Assembly (NCBI GenBank): GCA_036563615.1
Contig: DATCMB010000006.1
Coordinates: 194,149 to 258,148, forward strand
Source of the DNA: Candidatus Binatia bacterium
Lineage (GTDB): Bacteria > Desulfobacterota > Binatia > UBA12015
DNA length: 64,000 bases
Direction of reading: 5' to 3'
A program made the position numbers and the translations under genes. The notes under the pieces were generated by a model. That model had not been told where the DNA came from. It did no database searches and saw nothing but the letters and a program-made list of their open reading frames with translations. Below are positions 21,834-29,675 of the stretch, piece after piece. The first letter of the stretch is position 1, and every line of letters starts with the position of its first letter.

Positions 21834-23192
21834 ATGACCACAGACCGCGGCGGGAAACGGGCCAACCGTCGACGCCCGGTCAGACGTCGCTTCCAAATTC
21901 AAAGTTTGGGTGCTCGATTGGCCGGGGAGAAGCCGCTGCGGATTTGTCTGCTCACCTACCGAGGCAACCCGCGCTCGGGTGGGCAAGGCGTCTACGTCAA
22001 GCTCCTCAGCCGCGAGCTCGCCGCGCTCGGTCACCAGGTCGACGTGTGGAGCGGACCCCCGTACCCCGAGGTCCCCGACGGCGTCCGCCTGGTCAAGGTG
22101 CCGAGCCTCGACCTCTGGAACGAGGCGGCGCTGCTGCGACGCCCGTCGCTGCGCGAGCTGCGTGACCCGATCAACCTCTCGGAGTACGCGCGCACCGCGC
22201 TCGGCGGCTTCCCGGAGCCGCTGACCTTCTCGCGCCGCGTGGCGCGCCGCTTCCGGCGCGAGTCGCTCGAGCGGCACTACGACATCGTGCACGACAACCA
22301 GTCGCTCGGACCGGGCCTGCTGCGCGTGAAGAACTGCCTGCCGGTGGTCGCGACCATCCACCACCCGGTGACGATGGACTTCCGCATCGCGCTGCGCGCC
22401 GCGAAGACGCCGCTCAAGCGCTACGGGCTCAAGCGCTGGTACAGCTTCCTGCCCGTGCAGCAGCGCGTGTCGCGACGGCTCGACCGCGTGCTCACGGTGT
22501 CCGAGGCGTCGGCGCGCGACCTGCAGACCGAGTACGGCATCCGCGCCGACCGGCTGCGCGTCGTCGGCAACGGCATCAACCTCGACGTCTTCCAGCCGCT
22601 GCCCGGCATCGAGCGCCGTCCCGACCGCCTGATCACGACGCTCTCCGCCGACTCGCCGCTCAAGGGCTTCTCATTCCTGCTCGATGCGCTCGCCGAGCTG
22701 CGCAAGACGCGTCCGACGCTCGAGCTGACGGTCATCGGGCAACCCGGCGTGCGCTCGCAGACCAGCGCCCAGGTCGAGCGGCTCGGCCTCAAGGAGGTCG
22801 TGCACTTCACCGGGCGGGTCGAGGCGGAGGACATCGCGCGCAGGTACGCCGAGTCGACGATCGCCGTCGTGCCCTCGCTCTACGAGGGCTTCGGCTTCCC
22901 GGCGGGCGAGGCGATGGCGTGCGAGGTTCCGGTCGTGTCGACGACCGCCGGCGCGCTGCCCGAGGTGATCGGCCGCGACGGCCGCGCCGGCGTGCTCGTC
23001 GAGCCGGGCTCGGCGGAGGCGCTCGCGCGCGCGATCGGCGAGCTGCTCGACGCCGCGCCGGAGCGCCGCCGCGCGATGGGCGAGGCGGGGCGCGCCCGGG
23101 TCACGTCGTTGTTCACCTGGCGCCGTGCGGCGGAGCGCACGGTCGAGTCGTATCGCGAGGCGATGCAGGAGCGAGCGGCCGCTCGATGCTGA
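21834..23192 (+). CDS. Glycosyltransferase family 4 (GT-B)
   Basis: About 452 residues. The N-terminal domain begins PLRICLLTYRGNPRSGGQGVY, with the GG-containing acceptor loop of GT4 enzymes. The C-terminal donor domain has VGNGINLDVFQP and the EGFGFPAGEAMACEVPVVST segment with the E-x7-E pair that binds the sugar nucleotide. The start is ambiguous: the ATG before TTDRGGKR gives a basic N-terminal extension, while TTG codons nearer the conserved region (about 21903-21918) are alternatives. Its stop overlaps the methyltransferase start by 7 bp. With the two following genes it forms a coupled three-gene operon, probably for a cell-surface or secreted glycoconjugate. Confidence 0.88.
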   Translation: MTTDRGGKRANRRRPVRRRFQIQSLGARLAGEKPLRICLLTYRGNPRSGGQGVYVKLLSRELAALGHQVDVWSGPPYPEVPDGVRLVKVPSLDLWNEAALLRRPSLRELRDPINLSEYARTALGGFPEPLTFSRRVARRFRRESLERHYDIVHDNQSLGPGLLRVKNCLPVVATIHHPVTMDFRIALRAAKTPLKRYGLKRWYSFLPVQQRVSRRLDRVLTVSEASARDLQTEYGIRADRLRVVGNGINLDVFQPLPGIERRPDRLITTLSADSPLKGFSFLLDALAELRKTRPTLELTVIGQPGVRSQTSAQVERLGLKEVVHFTGRVEAEDIARRYAESTIAVVPSLYEGFGFPAGEAMACEVPVVSTTAGALPEVIGRDGRAGVLVEPGSAEALARAIGELLDAAPERRRAMGEAGRARVTSLFTWRRAAERTVESYREAMQERAAARC

Positions 23193-23914
23193 CCGTCGAG
23201 CTCGAACGCTTGCCGCTCCGGCCGGGCAGCCGGGTTCTCGACGTCGGCTGCGGCGGCGGGCGTCACATCCGGGCGACGCGTGCGCTCGACGGCGTCGCCG
23301 CGATCGCGCTCGACCGCGGCCGCAAGGAGGTCGACGAGACCGCGGCCTCGCTGCGCGAGCTCGATGCGCTGCCGCCGGAGGCCGGCGGGTCGTCGCCCAG
23401 CGCGGGCCCGTGGGCGGCGATGCAGGGCACGATCTACGACCTGCCGTTCGCCAATGGCGCGTTCGACTGCGTGATCCTCTCCGAGGTGCTCGAGCACCTC
23501 GAGGACGACGAGCGCGCGCTGCGCGAGGTGACGCGCGTGCTGCGTCCGGGCGGCGTGCTCGCCGTGTCGGTGCCGCGCACGCTGCCCGAGGCGGTGTGCT
23601 GGGCGCTGTCGCGCCGCTACCGCAACACGCCGGGCGGACACGTCCGCATCTACCTGCGCTCGACGCTCGAGCGCCTTCTCGAGCGCTGCGGCTACCGAGT
23701 CGTCGCGCGCCACTTTGCCCACGCGCTGCACTCGCCGTTCTGGTGGCTCAAGTGCCTCGTGGGCGTCGATCGGCAGGATGCGCTGCCGGTCGCGCTGTAC
23801 CACCGCTTCCTCGTCTGGGACCTGATGCAGCGTCCGCGCATCACGCGGCTTCTGGAAGCGGCCCTCAACCCGCTGATCGGCAAGAGCCTCGTGCTCTACG
23901 CCGTCAAAGGATGA
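23186..23914 (+). CDS. Class I SAM-dependent methyltransferase
   Basis: The 242-residue protein has SAM motif I as VLDVGCGGGRHIRAT, motif II/III regions around DLPFANGAFDCVILSEVLEH, and LRPGGVLAVSVPRT, as in Methyltransf_11 enzymes. A C-terminal part with FWWLKCLVGVD and LIGKSLVLYAVKG is shared by methyltransferases found beside GT4 genes. The ATG overlaps the glycosyltransferase stop, and its TGA overlaps the start of the next gene (ATGA). Target is presumably a sugar or lipid made by the same operon; that is inference from context. Confidence 0.88.
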   Translation: MLTVELERLPLRPGSRVLDVGCGGGRHIRATRALDGVAAIALDRGRKEVDETAASLRELDALPPEAGGSSPSAGPWAAMQGTIYDLPFANGAFDCVILSEVLEHLEDDERALREVTRVLRPGGVLAVSVPRTLPEAVCWALSRRYRNTPGGHVRIYLRSTLERLLERCGYRVVARHFAHALHSPFWWLKCLVGVDRQDALPVALYHRFLVWDLMQRPRITRLLEAALNPLIGKSLVLYAVKG

Positions 23915-25125
23915 CGCGCATGCGCCGAGCCGTGAAGCGTAGGTCGAGCCGGGGTCCGCTGACGCAAGCCGAGATCGAGCAGACCGGCGCGTGGATCGCA
24001 TCGCAGCAGCGGCCGAGCGGCGAGATCCCCTGGTGCCGCGACGGCAAGACCGATCCGTGGGACCTCGTGCACGCGGCGATGGGCTTGACGGTCGCCGGCC
24101 GGTACGAGGAGGCGATCGCCGCGTTCCGCTTCCTCGCGCGCACGCAGAACGAGGACGGCTCGTGGCCCGCCGAGTGGCGGGGCGAGATGGTGAGCAACGC
24201 GACGCGTGAGACCAACCACGCGGCGTACCTCGCGACCGGCCTCTGGCACCTCTACCTCGCGCGGCAGGACGTCGACTTCCTCGCCGAGATGTGGCCGACG
24301 CTCGACGGCGCGATCGACTTCGTCGTCCGCATGCAGGAGCCGTGCGGCGGCATCGCGTGGGCGCTCGATCCGCAGGGACGTCCGTGGCGCGCGCCGCTGC
24401 TCACCGGCACGTCGTCGATCCACGGTAGCCTGGTGTGCGCGGTGCGCATCGCCGAGCGTCTGCAGCACGACCGTCCGGCGTGGCGTCGCGCGCGCGAAGC
24501 GGTCGCGCGTCTGTTGCGCTGGAACCGCGAGCGCTTCGAGCGTCCGGATCTGCCCGAGCCGCAGGGACGGCACTCGATGGACTGGTACTACCCGGTCCTC
24601 GGCGGCGCGCTGCGCGGGCGCGCGGGCCGCGAGCACCTGCTGAACGCCGAGCAGAACGCGGCCTTCATCGAGGAGGGCGTCGGCTGCCGCTGCGTCAAGG
24701 ACCGTCCCTGGTACACGGTCGCCGAGAGCTGCGAGCTGGCGCTCGCGCTCGACGCCGTTGGCTTGACGGTGCGCGCGCGCCAGATCGTCTCCTGGATGAG
24801 CGCGCTGCGCACGGAGGAGGGCGGCTACTGGACGGGCACGACGCACCCCGACCGCATCCTCTACCCCGAGGGCGAGCAGACGACGTGGACCGCGGCGACC
24901 GTGCTGCTCGCGCACGACGCGCTCGCCGGCGAGGGCGCGACGCGCACCTTTTTCCGCGACCTCGCGGGCGACGACCTGGGCGTGGTCGAGCCGCTGCCCG
25001 CGCCGCGTCCGAGCGTCGAGCGTCCGCGCGTCGATCGCCCGGGCGTCGAGCGGCCGGGCGTCGGCGAGCACGCGGAGGTCGCGAGCGCCGTGCACGGCGA
25101 CGACGGCGATCCGGCGTTCGGCTGA
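23911..25125 (+). CDS. Squalene-cyclase/prenyltransferase-like alpha-toroid protein
   Basis: The 404-residue protein carries repeated helix-pair units such as QQRPSGEIPWCRDGKTDPWD, RTQNEDGSWPAEW and QEPCGGIAWALD, resembling QW/prenyltransferase alpha/alpha-toroid repeats. The DxDD acid motif of real squalene-hopene cyclases is not seen, so it is more likely a carbohydrate-active (alpha/alpha)6 barrel or a binding protein. The start is an ATG overlapping the methyltransferase stop. The C-terminal tail has four five-residue RP(S/R/G)V(E/D/G) units (366-385). It completes the glycosyltransferase-methyltransferase operon; I recall similar trios in other genomes but know no assigned function. Confidence 0.7.
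   Translation: MTRMRRAVKRRSSRGPLTQAEIEQTGAWIASQQRPSGEIPWCRDGKTDPWDLVHAAMGLTVAGRYEEAIAAFRFLARTQNEDGSWPAEWRGEMVSNATRETNHAAYLATGLWHLYLARQDVDFLAEMWPTLDGAIDFVVRMQEPCGGIAWALDPQGRPWRAPLLTGTSSIHGSLVCAVRIAERLQHDRPAWRRAREAVARLLRWNRERFERPDLPEPQGRHSMDWYYPVLGGALRGRAGREHLLNAEQNAAFIEEGVGCRCVKDRPWYTVAESCELALALDAVGLTVRARQIVSWMSALRTEEGGYWTGTTHPDRILYPEGEQTTWTAATVLLAHDALAGEGATRTFFRDLAGDDLGVVEPLPAPRPSVERPRVDRPGVERPGVGEHAEVASAVHGDDGDPAFG
25006..25065 (+). repeat. Four tandem 15-bp units encoding RPxVE-type pentapeptides
   Basis: Four in-frame 15-bp units, each close to CGTCCGGGCGTCGAG, encode RPSVE-RPRVD-RPGVE-RPGVG near the C-terminus of the toroid protein. Copies differ by only a few bases, so the expansion looks recent. 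Confidence 0.8.
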
Positions 25126-25214
25126 CGCGCGAGCTGGCCTTCGCTCCGCCCGCCCGGGTGGCGCCGCCGCGCGCGCTCGAAATCCCGCGGCGATTCTGCT
25201 TCCGATGAGCCAGC

Positions 25215-26621
25215 GTGCTGACCCGGCTGCGGCTCAGGAACTTCAAGGCGTGGCGTGACTCGGGCGACATCCGCTTCGCGCCGCTGACCGTCCTGTTCGG
25301 CACCAACAGCGCCGGCAAGACGAGCATCCCGCAGCTCCTGCTGCTGCTGAAGCAGACCGCCGAGTCCGCGGATCGCCAGCGCGCGCTGCACTTGGGCGAC
25401 GCGCGCTCGCTGGTCGACGTCGGAACGTTCGAGGAGGCGGTGCACGGGCGCGACGTCGAGCAGCCGCTCGAGCTTGCCCTCGACTGGACGCTCGCGTCGT
25501 TGCTCGAGGTGCGCGATCCGCTGTCGGATCGGGTGTACGCGGGCAATCAGCTTTCCTTTCGCGCGCGCATCGGCGCCGACGAGCGACGTCAGCCGCGCGT
25601 CGAGTCGTTCGCCTACGAGCTGCGCCGCGATGGCCTGCTCGAGCTGGATCTCTCGCTCGAGCGGCGGCGCGAGGCCGGTGGAGGCGGTTCGCGCGAGCGT
25701 CCGGAGTACGAGCTCGGCTCGCCGTCGTCGCGCTACCCGCTCGCGCGCCGTCGAGGACGCGAGGGCGCGCTGCCGGCGCCGCTTCGCTTCTACGGCTTCC
25801 CCGACGAGGTCGCGGCGTACTTCCAGAACGCGACCTTCGCCGCGGACTTCGTGCTCGAGCTCGAGCGCCTTCTGAAGAGCATCTTCTACGTCGGGCCGCT
25901 GCGCGAGTACCCGAAGCGGCTCTACCTGTGGTCGGGCGAGGCGCCCGAGCACGTCGGCACGCGCGGCGAGCGGGCGATCGAGGCGATCCTCGCGGCGAGC
26001 GAGCGCTCCTTCACCTGGAAGGACGGGCAGGAGGCGAAGAGGCTTCCCGTGCTGGTCGCCGAGCGGCTGCGCGCGATGGGGCTGATCCACGACTTCCGCA
26101 TCGAGCCGCTCGGCGAGCGGCGCAACGAGTACGACGTGCTCGTGCAGACGAGCCCGGGGCTGCCGCACGTCAAGCTCACCGACGTCGGCTTCGGCGTGAG
26201 CCAGATCCTGCCGGTGATCGTCGAGTGCTTCTACGTGCCGCGTCGCTCGATCGTGCTCTTCGAGCAGCCGGAGGTGCACCTGCACCCGCGCGTGCAGGCC
26301 GACCTCGCGGACCTGTTCGTCGACGCGATCCGCGCGCGCGAGAGCGGCGCCCGCCGCGACTGCCAGTTCGTGATCGAGAGCCACTCGGAGCACTTCCTGC
26401 GCCGGCTGCAGCGTCGCATCGCCGAGCAGGAGATCGCGCACGACGACGCCGCGCTCTACTTCATCCACGGCGACGTGTCGGGCGCGCGGCTCGAGGAGCT
26501 CGACGTCGACCCGTACGGCAACATCCGCAACTGGCCGCCGGGCTTCTTCGGCGACGAGATGGCCGACCTGGTCGCGCGCAGCGAGGCGCAGGCGCGGCGG
26601 ATGTCGGAAGCGACCGAGTGA
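25215..26621 (+). CDS. AAA/ABC-type ATPase with DUF3696-like C-terminus
   Basis: The 468-residue protein starts at a GTG and opens LTRLRLRNFKAWRDSGDIRF, the RecF/SMC/OLD-type ATPase start. Walker A is GTNSAGKT (29-36). An ABC-signature-like GFGVSQILPVI lies near 325-335, Walker B is IVLFEQPE (346-353), and a sensor His sits in IESHSEH. The C-terminal YGNIRNWPPGFFGDEM matches the DUF3696 pattern. There is no TOPRIM or nuclease domain, so any nuclease must be supplied in trans. The next gene, a PIN nuclease, overlaps it by GTGA and is followed by an RNA ligase with an ATGA overlap. It likely acts as the sensor or regulator of that nuclease. It starts 89 bp after the toroid gene. Confidence 0.88.
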   Translation: MLTRLRLRNFKAWRDSGDIRFAPLTVLFGTNSAGKTSIPQLLLLLKQTAESADRQRALHLGDARSLVDVGTFEEAVHGRDVEQPLELALDWTLASLLEVRDPLSDRVYAGNQLSFRARIGADERRQPRVESFAYELRRDGLLELDLSLERRREAGGGGSRERPEYELGSPSSRYPLARRRGREGALPAPLRFYGFPDEVAAYFQNATFAADFVLELERLLKSIFYVGPLREYPKRLYLWSGEAPEHVGTRGERAIEAILAASERSFTWKDGQEAKRLPVLVAERLRAMGLIHDFRIEPLGERRNEYDVLVQTSPGLPHVKLTDVGFGVSQILPVIVECFYVPRRSIVLFEQPEVHLHPRVQADLADLFVDAIRARESGARRDCQFVIESHSEHFLRRLQRRIAEQEIAHDDAALYFIHGDVSGARLEELDVDPYGNIRNWPPGFFGDEMADLVARSEAQARRMSEATE

Positions 26622-27163
26622 ACGAGCTGCCGCTTCGCTGCGTCGTCGACACCAACGTGCTCATGACGGCGAACGGCGCGAATCCCGCCGTGTCGGCGGA
26701 GTGCGCGGCGCGCAGCGCGAGCGCGCTCGCCGCGGTGATGGCCTCGGGGCACGTGTTCCTCGACAGCGGACGACGGATCCTCCGCGAGTACGGCGCGAAC
26801 CTCGACGGCGCCGCACCCGGACCCGGCACCGCCTTTTACAAGTGGCTCTTGACGCACGAGTGGAACGAGCGGGCGGTGACGCGCGTGCGGATCACCAGGC
26901 TCGCCGGCGACGAGGAGCGCTACCTCGAGCTTCCCGAGCCCGACGACGGCACGGTCTACGATCCTTCCGACCGCAAGTTCCTCGCCGTCGCCGCGGCCGA
27001 TCCCGAGCACCCGCCGATCCTGCAGTCCTTCGACAGCAAGTGGTGGGGCTGGCGCGACGCGCTCGCGAAGCTCGGCGTCGTGATCCACTTCCTGTGCGCG
27101 GACGAGATCGCGCGGAAGTACGCGGAGAAGCACTCGGAGAGCCATCCGGAGGACGGCGGATGA
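26618..27163 (+). CDS. PIN-domain nuclease
   Basis: The 181-residue protein shows PIN-fold hallmarks: CVVDTNVLMTAN with D11, RRILREYG with E57, the DPSDRKFLAVA block with D118, and a fourth acid, D139, in LQSFDSKWW. These four acids would bind the metal ions for phosphodiester cleavage; PIN RNases such as VapC leave 3'-OH and 5'-phosphate ends. It is longer than a VapC toxin (about 130 residues) and no VapB-like antitoxin precedes it. The GTG start overlaps the ATPase stop, and the TGA overlaps the RNA ligase ATG, so the three proteins are made in a coupled way. Target RNA or DNA is unknown. Confidence 0.82.
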   Translation: MNELPLRCVVDTNVLMTANGANPAVSAECAARSASALAAVMASGHVFLDSGRRILREYGANLDGAAPGPGTAFYKWLLTHEWNERAVTRVRITRLAGDEERYLELPEPDDGTVYDPSDRKFLAVAAADPEHPPILQSFDSKWWGWRDALAKLGVVIHFLCADEIARKYAEKHSESHPEDGG

Positions 27164-27870
27164 GCGAGCCGTTCTTCCGCTTCCCGCGCACGCCGCACCT
27201 CGCCTGGCTCGGCTCCGGTCAGCCGCGCGACGACAAGGTGCTGTCGTCCGAGGAGGCCCGTGAGTTGCTCGACGGCGAGGTCGTGGTCGAGGAGAAGATC
27301 GACGGCGCGAACCTCGGCCTCTCCGTCGATGCACACGGACGCCTGCGCGCGCAGAACCGCGGCTCGTACGTGGCGCGCGAGCGTTCGGCGCCCCAGTTCA
27401 AGCACCTGTTCGCGTGGCTCGACCAGCGCGCGAGCGAGCTGGTGGACGCGCTCGCGCCGGACCTCATCCTGTTCGGCGAGTGGTGCTACGCGGTGCACGC
27501 GATCCGCTACACGCGGCTGCCGGACTGGTTCATCGCCTTCGACGTCTACGACCGCGCGCGCGGCGAGTTCTGGAGCGTGCCGCGGCGCGACGCGCTGATC
27601 GAGCGGCTCGGGCTCGCGCTCGTGCCGCGCATCGCGAGCGGACGGTTCGACCTCGAGGGCTTACGTCGCCTGCTCGGACCGTCGCGCTTCACCGACGGTC
27701 CCGCCGAGGGGATCTACGTGCGACGCGACGAGGGCGACCATCTGCGCGCGCGCGCGAAGCTCGTGCGCCCCGAGTTCACGGCGGCGATCGGCGAGCACTG
27801 GTCGCGCCGGACGCTCGAGCGCAACCGGCTCGCCGTCGAGGCGCCGAGCGCGCCGCCGCGCACGCGCTGA
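27160..27870 (+). CDS. RNA ligase (Rnl2-like, RNA_ligase family)
   Basis: This 236-residue protein has the nucleotidyltransferase motifs in order. Motif I is EEKIDGAN with the adenylation Lys K46. AQNRGSY carries the Rnl-type Arg-Gly (R67-G68). Motif III is LFGEWCY with E107, motif IIIa is WFIAFDVYD, motif IV is EGIYVRR with E183, and motif V is RARAKLVRPEF with K200. The short C-terminal extension means there is no separate end-healing domain. Rnl2-type ligases join 3'-OH and 5'-phosphate RNA ends using ATP, the ends a PIN nuclease would make. The ATG overlaps the PIN stop codon. I know relatives in actinobacteria only as unassigned RNA ligases. Confidence 0.87.
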   Translation: MSEPFFRFPRTPHLAWLGSGQPRDDKVLSSEEARELLDGEVVVEEKIDGANLGLSVDAHGRLRAQNRGSYVARERSAPQFKHLFAWLDQRASELVDALAPDLILFGEWCYAVHAIRYTRLPDWFIAFDVYDRARGEFWSVPRRDALIERLGLALVPRIASGRFDLEGLRRLLGPSRFTDGPAEGIYVRRDEGDHLRARAKLVRPEFTAAIGEHWSRRTLERNRLAVEAPSAPPRTR

Positions 27871-27893
27871 GCGAGCCCAGTCGGACGGACGCG

Positions 27894-28520
27894 TCAGACG
27901 TCGGTGCGCCGGCGCAGGACGCCGAGCGTCTTCGTGCCGGGCAGCTCCTCGAACAGCCCCGAGGCGAGCGCGCGGCGGTAGATCGTGATCGGCGCCTGCC
28001 CGCCCTGCGTCGGGTCGGGGAAGAGATCGTGGATCGCGAGGATGCCGCCCGGCGCGACCTTCCCCGACCACGACTCGTAGTCGGCCTGCGCCGCGGCGTC
28101 GCTGTGGCCGCCGTCGATGAACACCATGCCGAGCGGCGGCGCGACGAGGCTCGCGGCGACCGGGCTCGACGCGACGATCAGCACCGCGACGTCCTCGAGC
28201 CCCGCCGCGTGCAGCGTGCGGCGCAGCTCCGGCAGGCTGTCCATGCGTCCGGTGTGCGGATCGAGCAGCTCGGGATCGTGGTACTCCTCGCCGGGCTGGT
28301 GCTCCTCGGAGCCGCGGTGGTGGTCGACGCACACCAGCCTGCCGCCCGCGGCGCGCACGCCGGCGCCGAGATAGACCGACGACTTGCCGCAGTAGCTGCC
28401 GATCTCGACCACGGGGCCGAGCTTCGCGTGCTCGCGCGCGAGGTCGTGCAGGCGCAGACCCTCCTCGTCGTCGAGGAAGCCCTTCGCGGCGAGCGCGATG
28501 CGGTGTGCGTGTTCGTCCAT
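27894..28520 (-). CDS. Class I SAM-dependent methyltransferase (Methyltransf_24/CmcI-like)
   Basis: The 208-residue protein has SAM motif I as VVEIGSYCGKSSVYLGAGV, then RLVCVDHHRGSEEHQ and VFIDGGHSDAAAQADYESW, the IDGGH motif with an acidic metal- or substrate-binding context typical of O-methyltransferase family 24. IHDLFPDPTQGGQAP closes the core. The ATG before DEHAHRIAL was chosen over a slightly upstream GTG or ATG frame extension. It is convergent with the RNA ligase gene (24-bp gap), so it is not part of that operon. Substrate unknown; sugar or macrolide O-methylation is common in relatives. Confidence 0.85.
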   Translation of the reverse strand: MDEHAHRIALAAKGFLDDEEGLRLHDLAREHAKLGPVVEIGSYCGKSSVYLGAGVRAAGGRLVCVDHHRGSEEHQPGEEYHDPELLDPHTGRMDSLPELRRTLHAAGLEDVAVLIVASSPVAASLVAPPLGMVFIDGGHSDAAAQADYESWSGKVAPGGILAIHDLFPDPTQGGQAPITIYRRALASGLFEELPGTKTLGVLRRRTDV

Positions 28521-28602
28521 CGGGCGAGCGGTGTAACGGACGCGGGCGCGACGCACGACCTCGCCGCGGTCCGCGTCGTCGCGTTCGATCGGCGCGGAGC
28601 GC

Positions 28603-28938
28603 TCAGCCCTCGTCGTCCCCGCGCGTCATGAAGTGCGCGATGCCGACCACCTTCTCGACCGGGACGACGAAGGCGATGCCCTTGCCGACCGCGTTCAGGT
28701 CGGCGGCGCGCACGATCTCCTCGAGGACGGTCTCGACCTGGTGCTGGTAGACCACCGTCAAGATGATCTCCTTCTCCGGCTCGATCGACATGCCGAAGAT
28801 GCGCTGCTGCTCGTTGATCCCCGCCCCGCGGCCGAACAGCACCGTGCCGCCGCGGGCGCCGGCCTTCACCGACGCCTCGAGCACCGTGCTGCCCCAGCCC
28901 TTCTGCACGATGGTGATGATCAGCGACATCGCCGACAT
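28603..28938 (-). CDS. P-II-like signalling protein
   Basis: The 111-residue protein has the PII fold pattern: IITIVQKGWGSTVLEASVKAG, GRGAGINEQ and KEIILTVVYQHQVETVLEEI. The T-loop lacks the tyrosine and QKG segments of GlnB/GlnK and is shorter, so uridylylation control is unlikely. The ATG at 28938 is preferred because AGGAG sits 8 bp before it; a GTG two codons earlier overlaps the DUF1538 stop but is too close to that site. It ends an operon with two DUF1538 membrane proteins, so it probably gates their transport in response to a nucleotide or other small ligand. Confidence 0.85.
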   Translation of the reverse strand: MSAMSLIITIVQKGWGSTVLEASVKAGARGGTVLFGRGAGINEQQRIFGMSIEPEKEIILTVVYQHQVETVLEEIVRAADLNAVGKGIAFVVPVEKVVGIAHFMTRGDDEG

Positions 28939-28940
28939 GC

Positions 28941-29675
28941 TCACGACTCCTTCCGAGGCTCTTTTCTGCGCACCAGCAGCCCGAGCGCCATCACCGACAC
29001 CAGCGGTGCGACCGCGATCAGCGCCACCAGGCCGAGCCCGTGCACGAGAGGATTGCTGTGGTCCGACGTCGACGCTGCGCCGAGCGCCAGCGCGAGCAGG
29101 AACGTGTTGGCGAGCGGACCGGTCGCGACGCCGCCCGCGTCGATCGAGATCGAGACGAAGCTCGGATGGCTCCAGCGTATCATCGCGACCACGAGACCGT
29201 AGCTCGGGACGAGGATGTACAGCAGCGTGATGCCGTAGGCGATGCGCAGCATCCCGAGGCACACCGCAACGGCGACGCCGATGCAGATCGCCGCGAGGAC
29301 GAGCGAGCTGCGGATCGAGCCCGCCGAGGCCTCCTCGACCTGATCGGCGAGGATGCGCACCGCGGGCTCTCCCCACGTGGTGACGAAGCCGAGCACGAGC
29401 CCGAACGCGCCCATCATCCACTTCGAGGGGAGCGTGCCCACCGCCTCGCCGATCGCGCGCCCGAACGGCAGGAAGCCGAGGTTGACGCCGAACAGGAAGA
29501 GAAACAGCCCCACGGCCGCGATCGCCGTTCCGGTGAGGATGCGCCGCACCTCGCGGCCGGGCAGCTTCAGGAAGAACACCTGGAAGGTCGCGAACAGCAC
29601 GACGAGCGGCAGCACCGCGAGGACGACGTCCCACGCCAGCCGGCCGATCTGGCTCAGTGTCAGCGCCCCGCTCAT
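28941..29675 (-). CDS. DUF1538 membrane protein (second of pair)
   Basis: The 244-residue protein has about seven hydrophobic helices and DUF1538 hallmarks GVNLGFLPFGRAIGEA, FGLVLGFVTTWGEPAVRIL and SIDAGGVATGPLANTF. The paired Gly-rich re-entrant-looking segments (GEPAV, DAGGVATG) suggest a channel or carrier. It is homologous to the preceding gene, so the functional unit is probably a heterodimer. Its ATG overlaps the upstream stop (ATGA) and its stop nearly touches the PII start. Transported species is unknown. Confidence 0.85.
   Translation of the reverse strand: MSGALTLSQIGRLAWDVVLAVLPLVVLFATFQVFFLKLPGREVRRILTGTAIAAVGLFLFLFGVNLGFLPFGRAIGEAVGTLPSKWMMGAFGLVLGFVTTWGEPAVRILADQVEEASAGSIRSSLVLAAICIGVAVAVCLGMLRIAYGITLLYILVPSYGLVVAMIRWSHPSFVSISIDAGGVATGPLANTFLLALALGAASTSDHSNPLVHGLGLVALIAVAPLVSVMALGLLVRRKEPRKES

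Noticed and set aside
23911..25125. True squalene-hopene cyclase
   Set aside because: No DxDD or DxDDT motif and too short; only the toroid-like repeats are supported.
25215..26621. Gabija (GajA) or OLD nuclease
   Set aside because: No TOPRIM domain is present and the next gene is a PIN nuclease, not a UvrD-like helicase.
27894..28520. Methyltransferase as a fourth member of the ATPase/PIN/ligase operon
   Set aside because: It is on the opposite strand, convergent with the ligase gene, so it cannot share the transcript.
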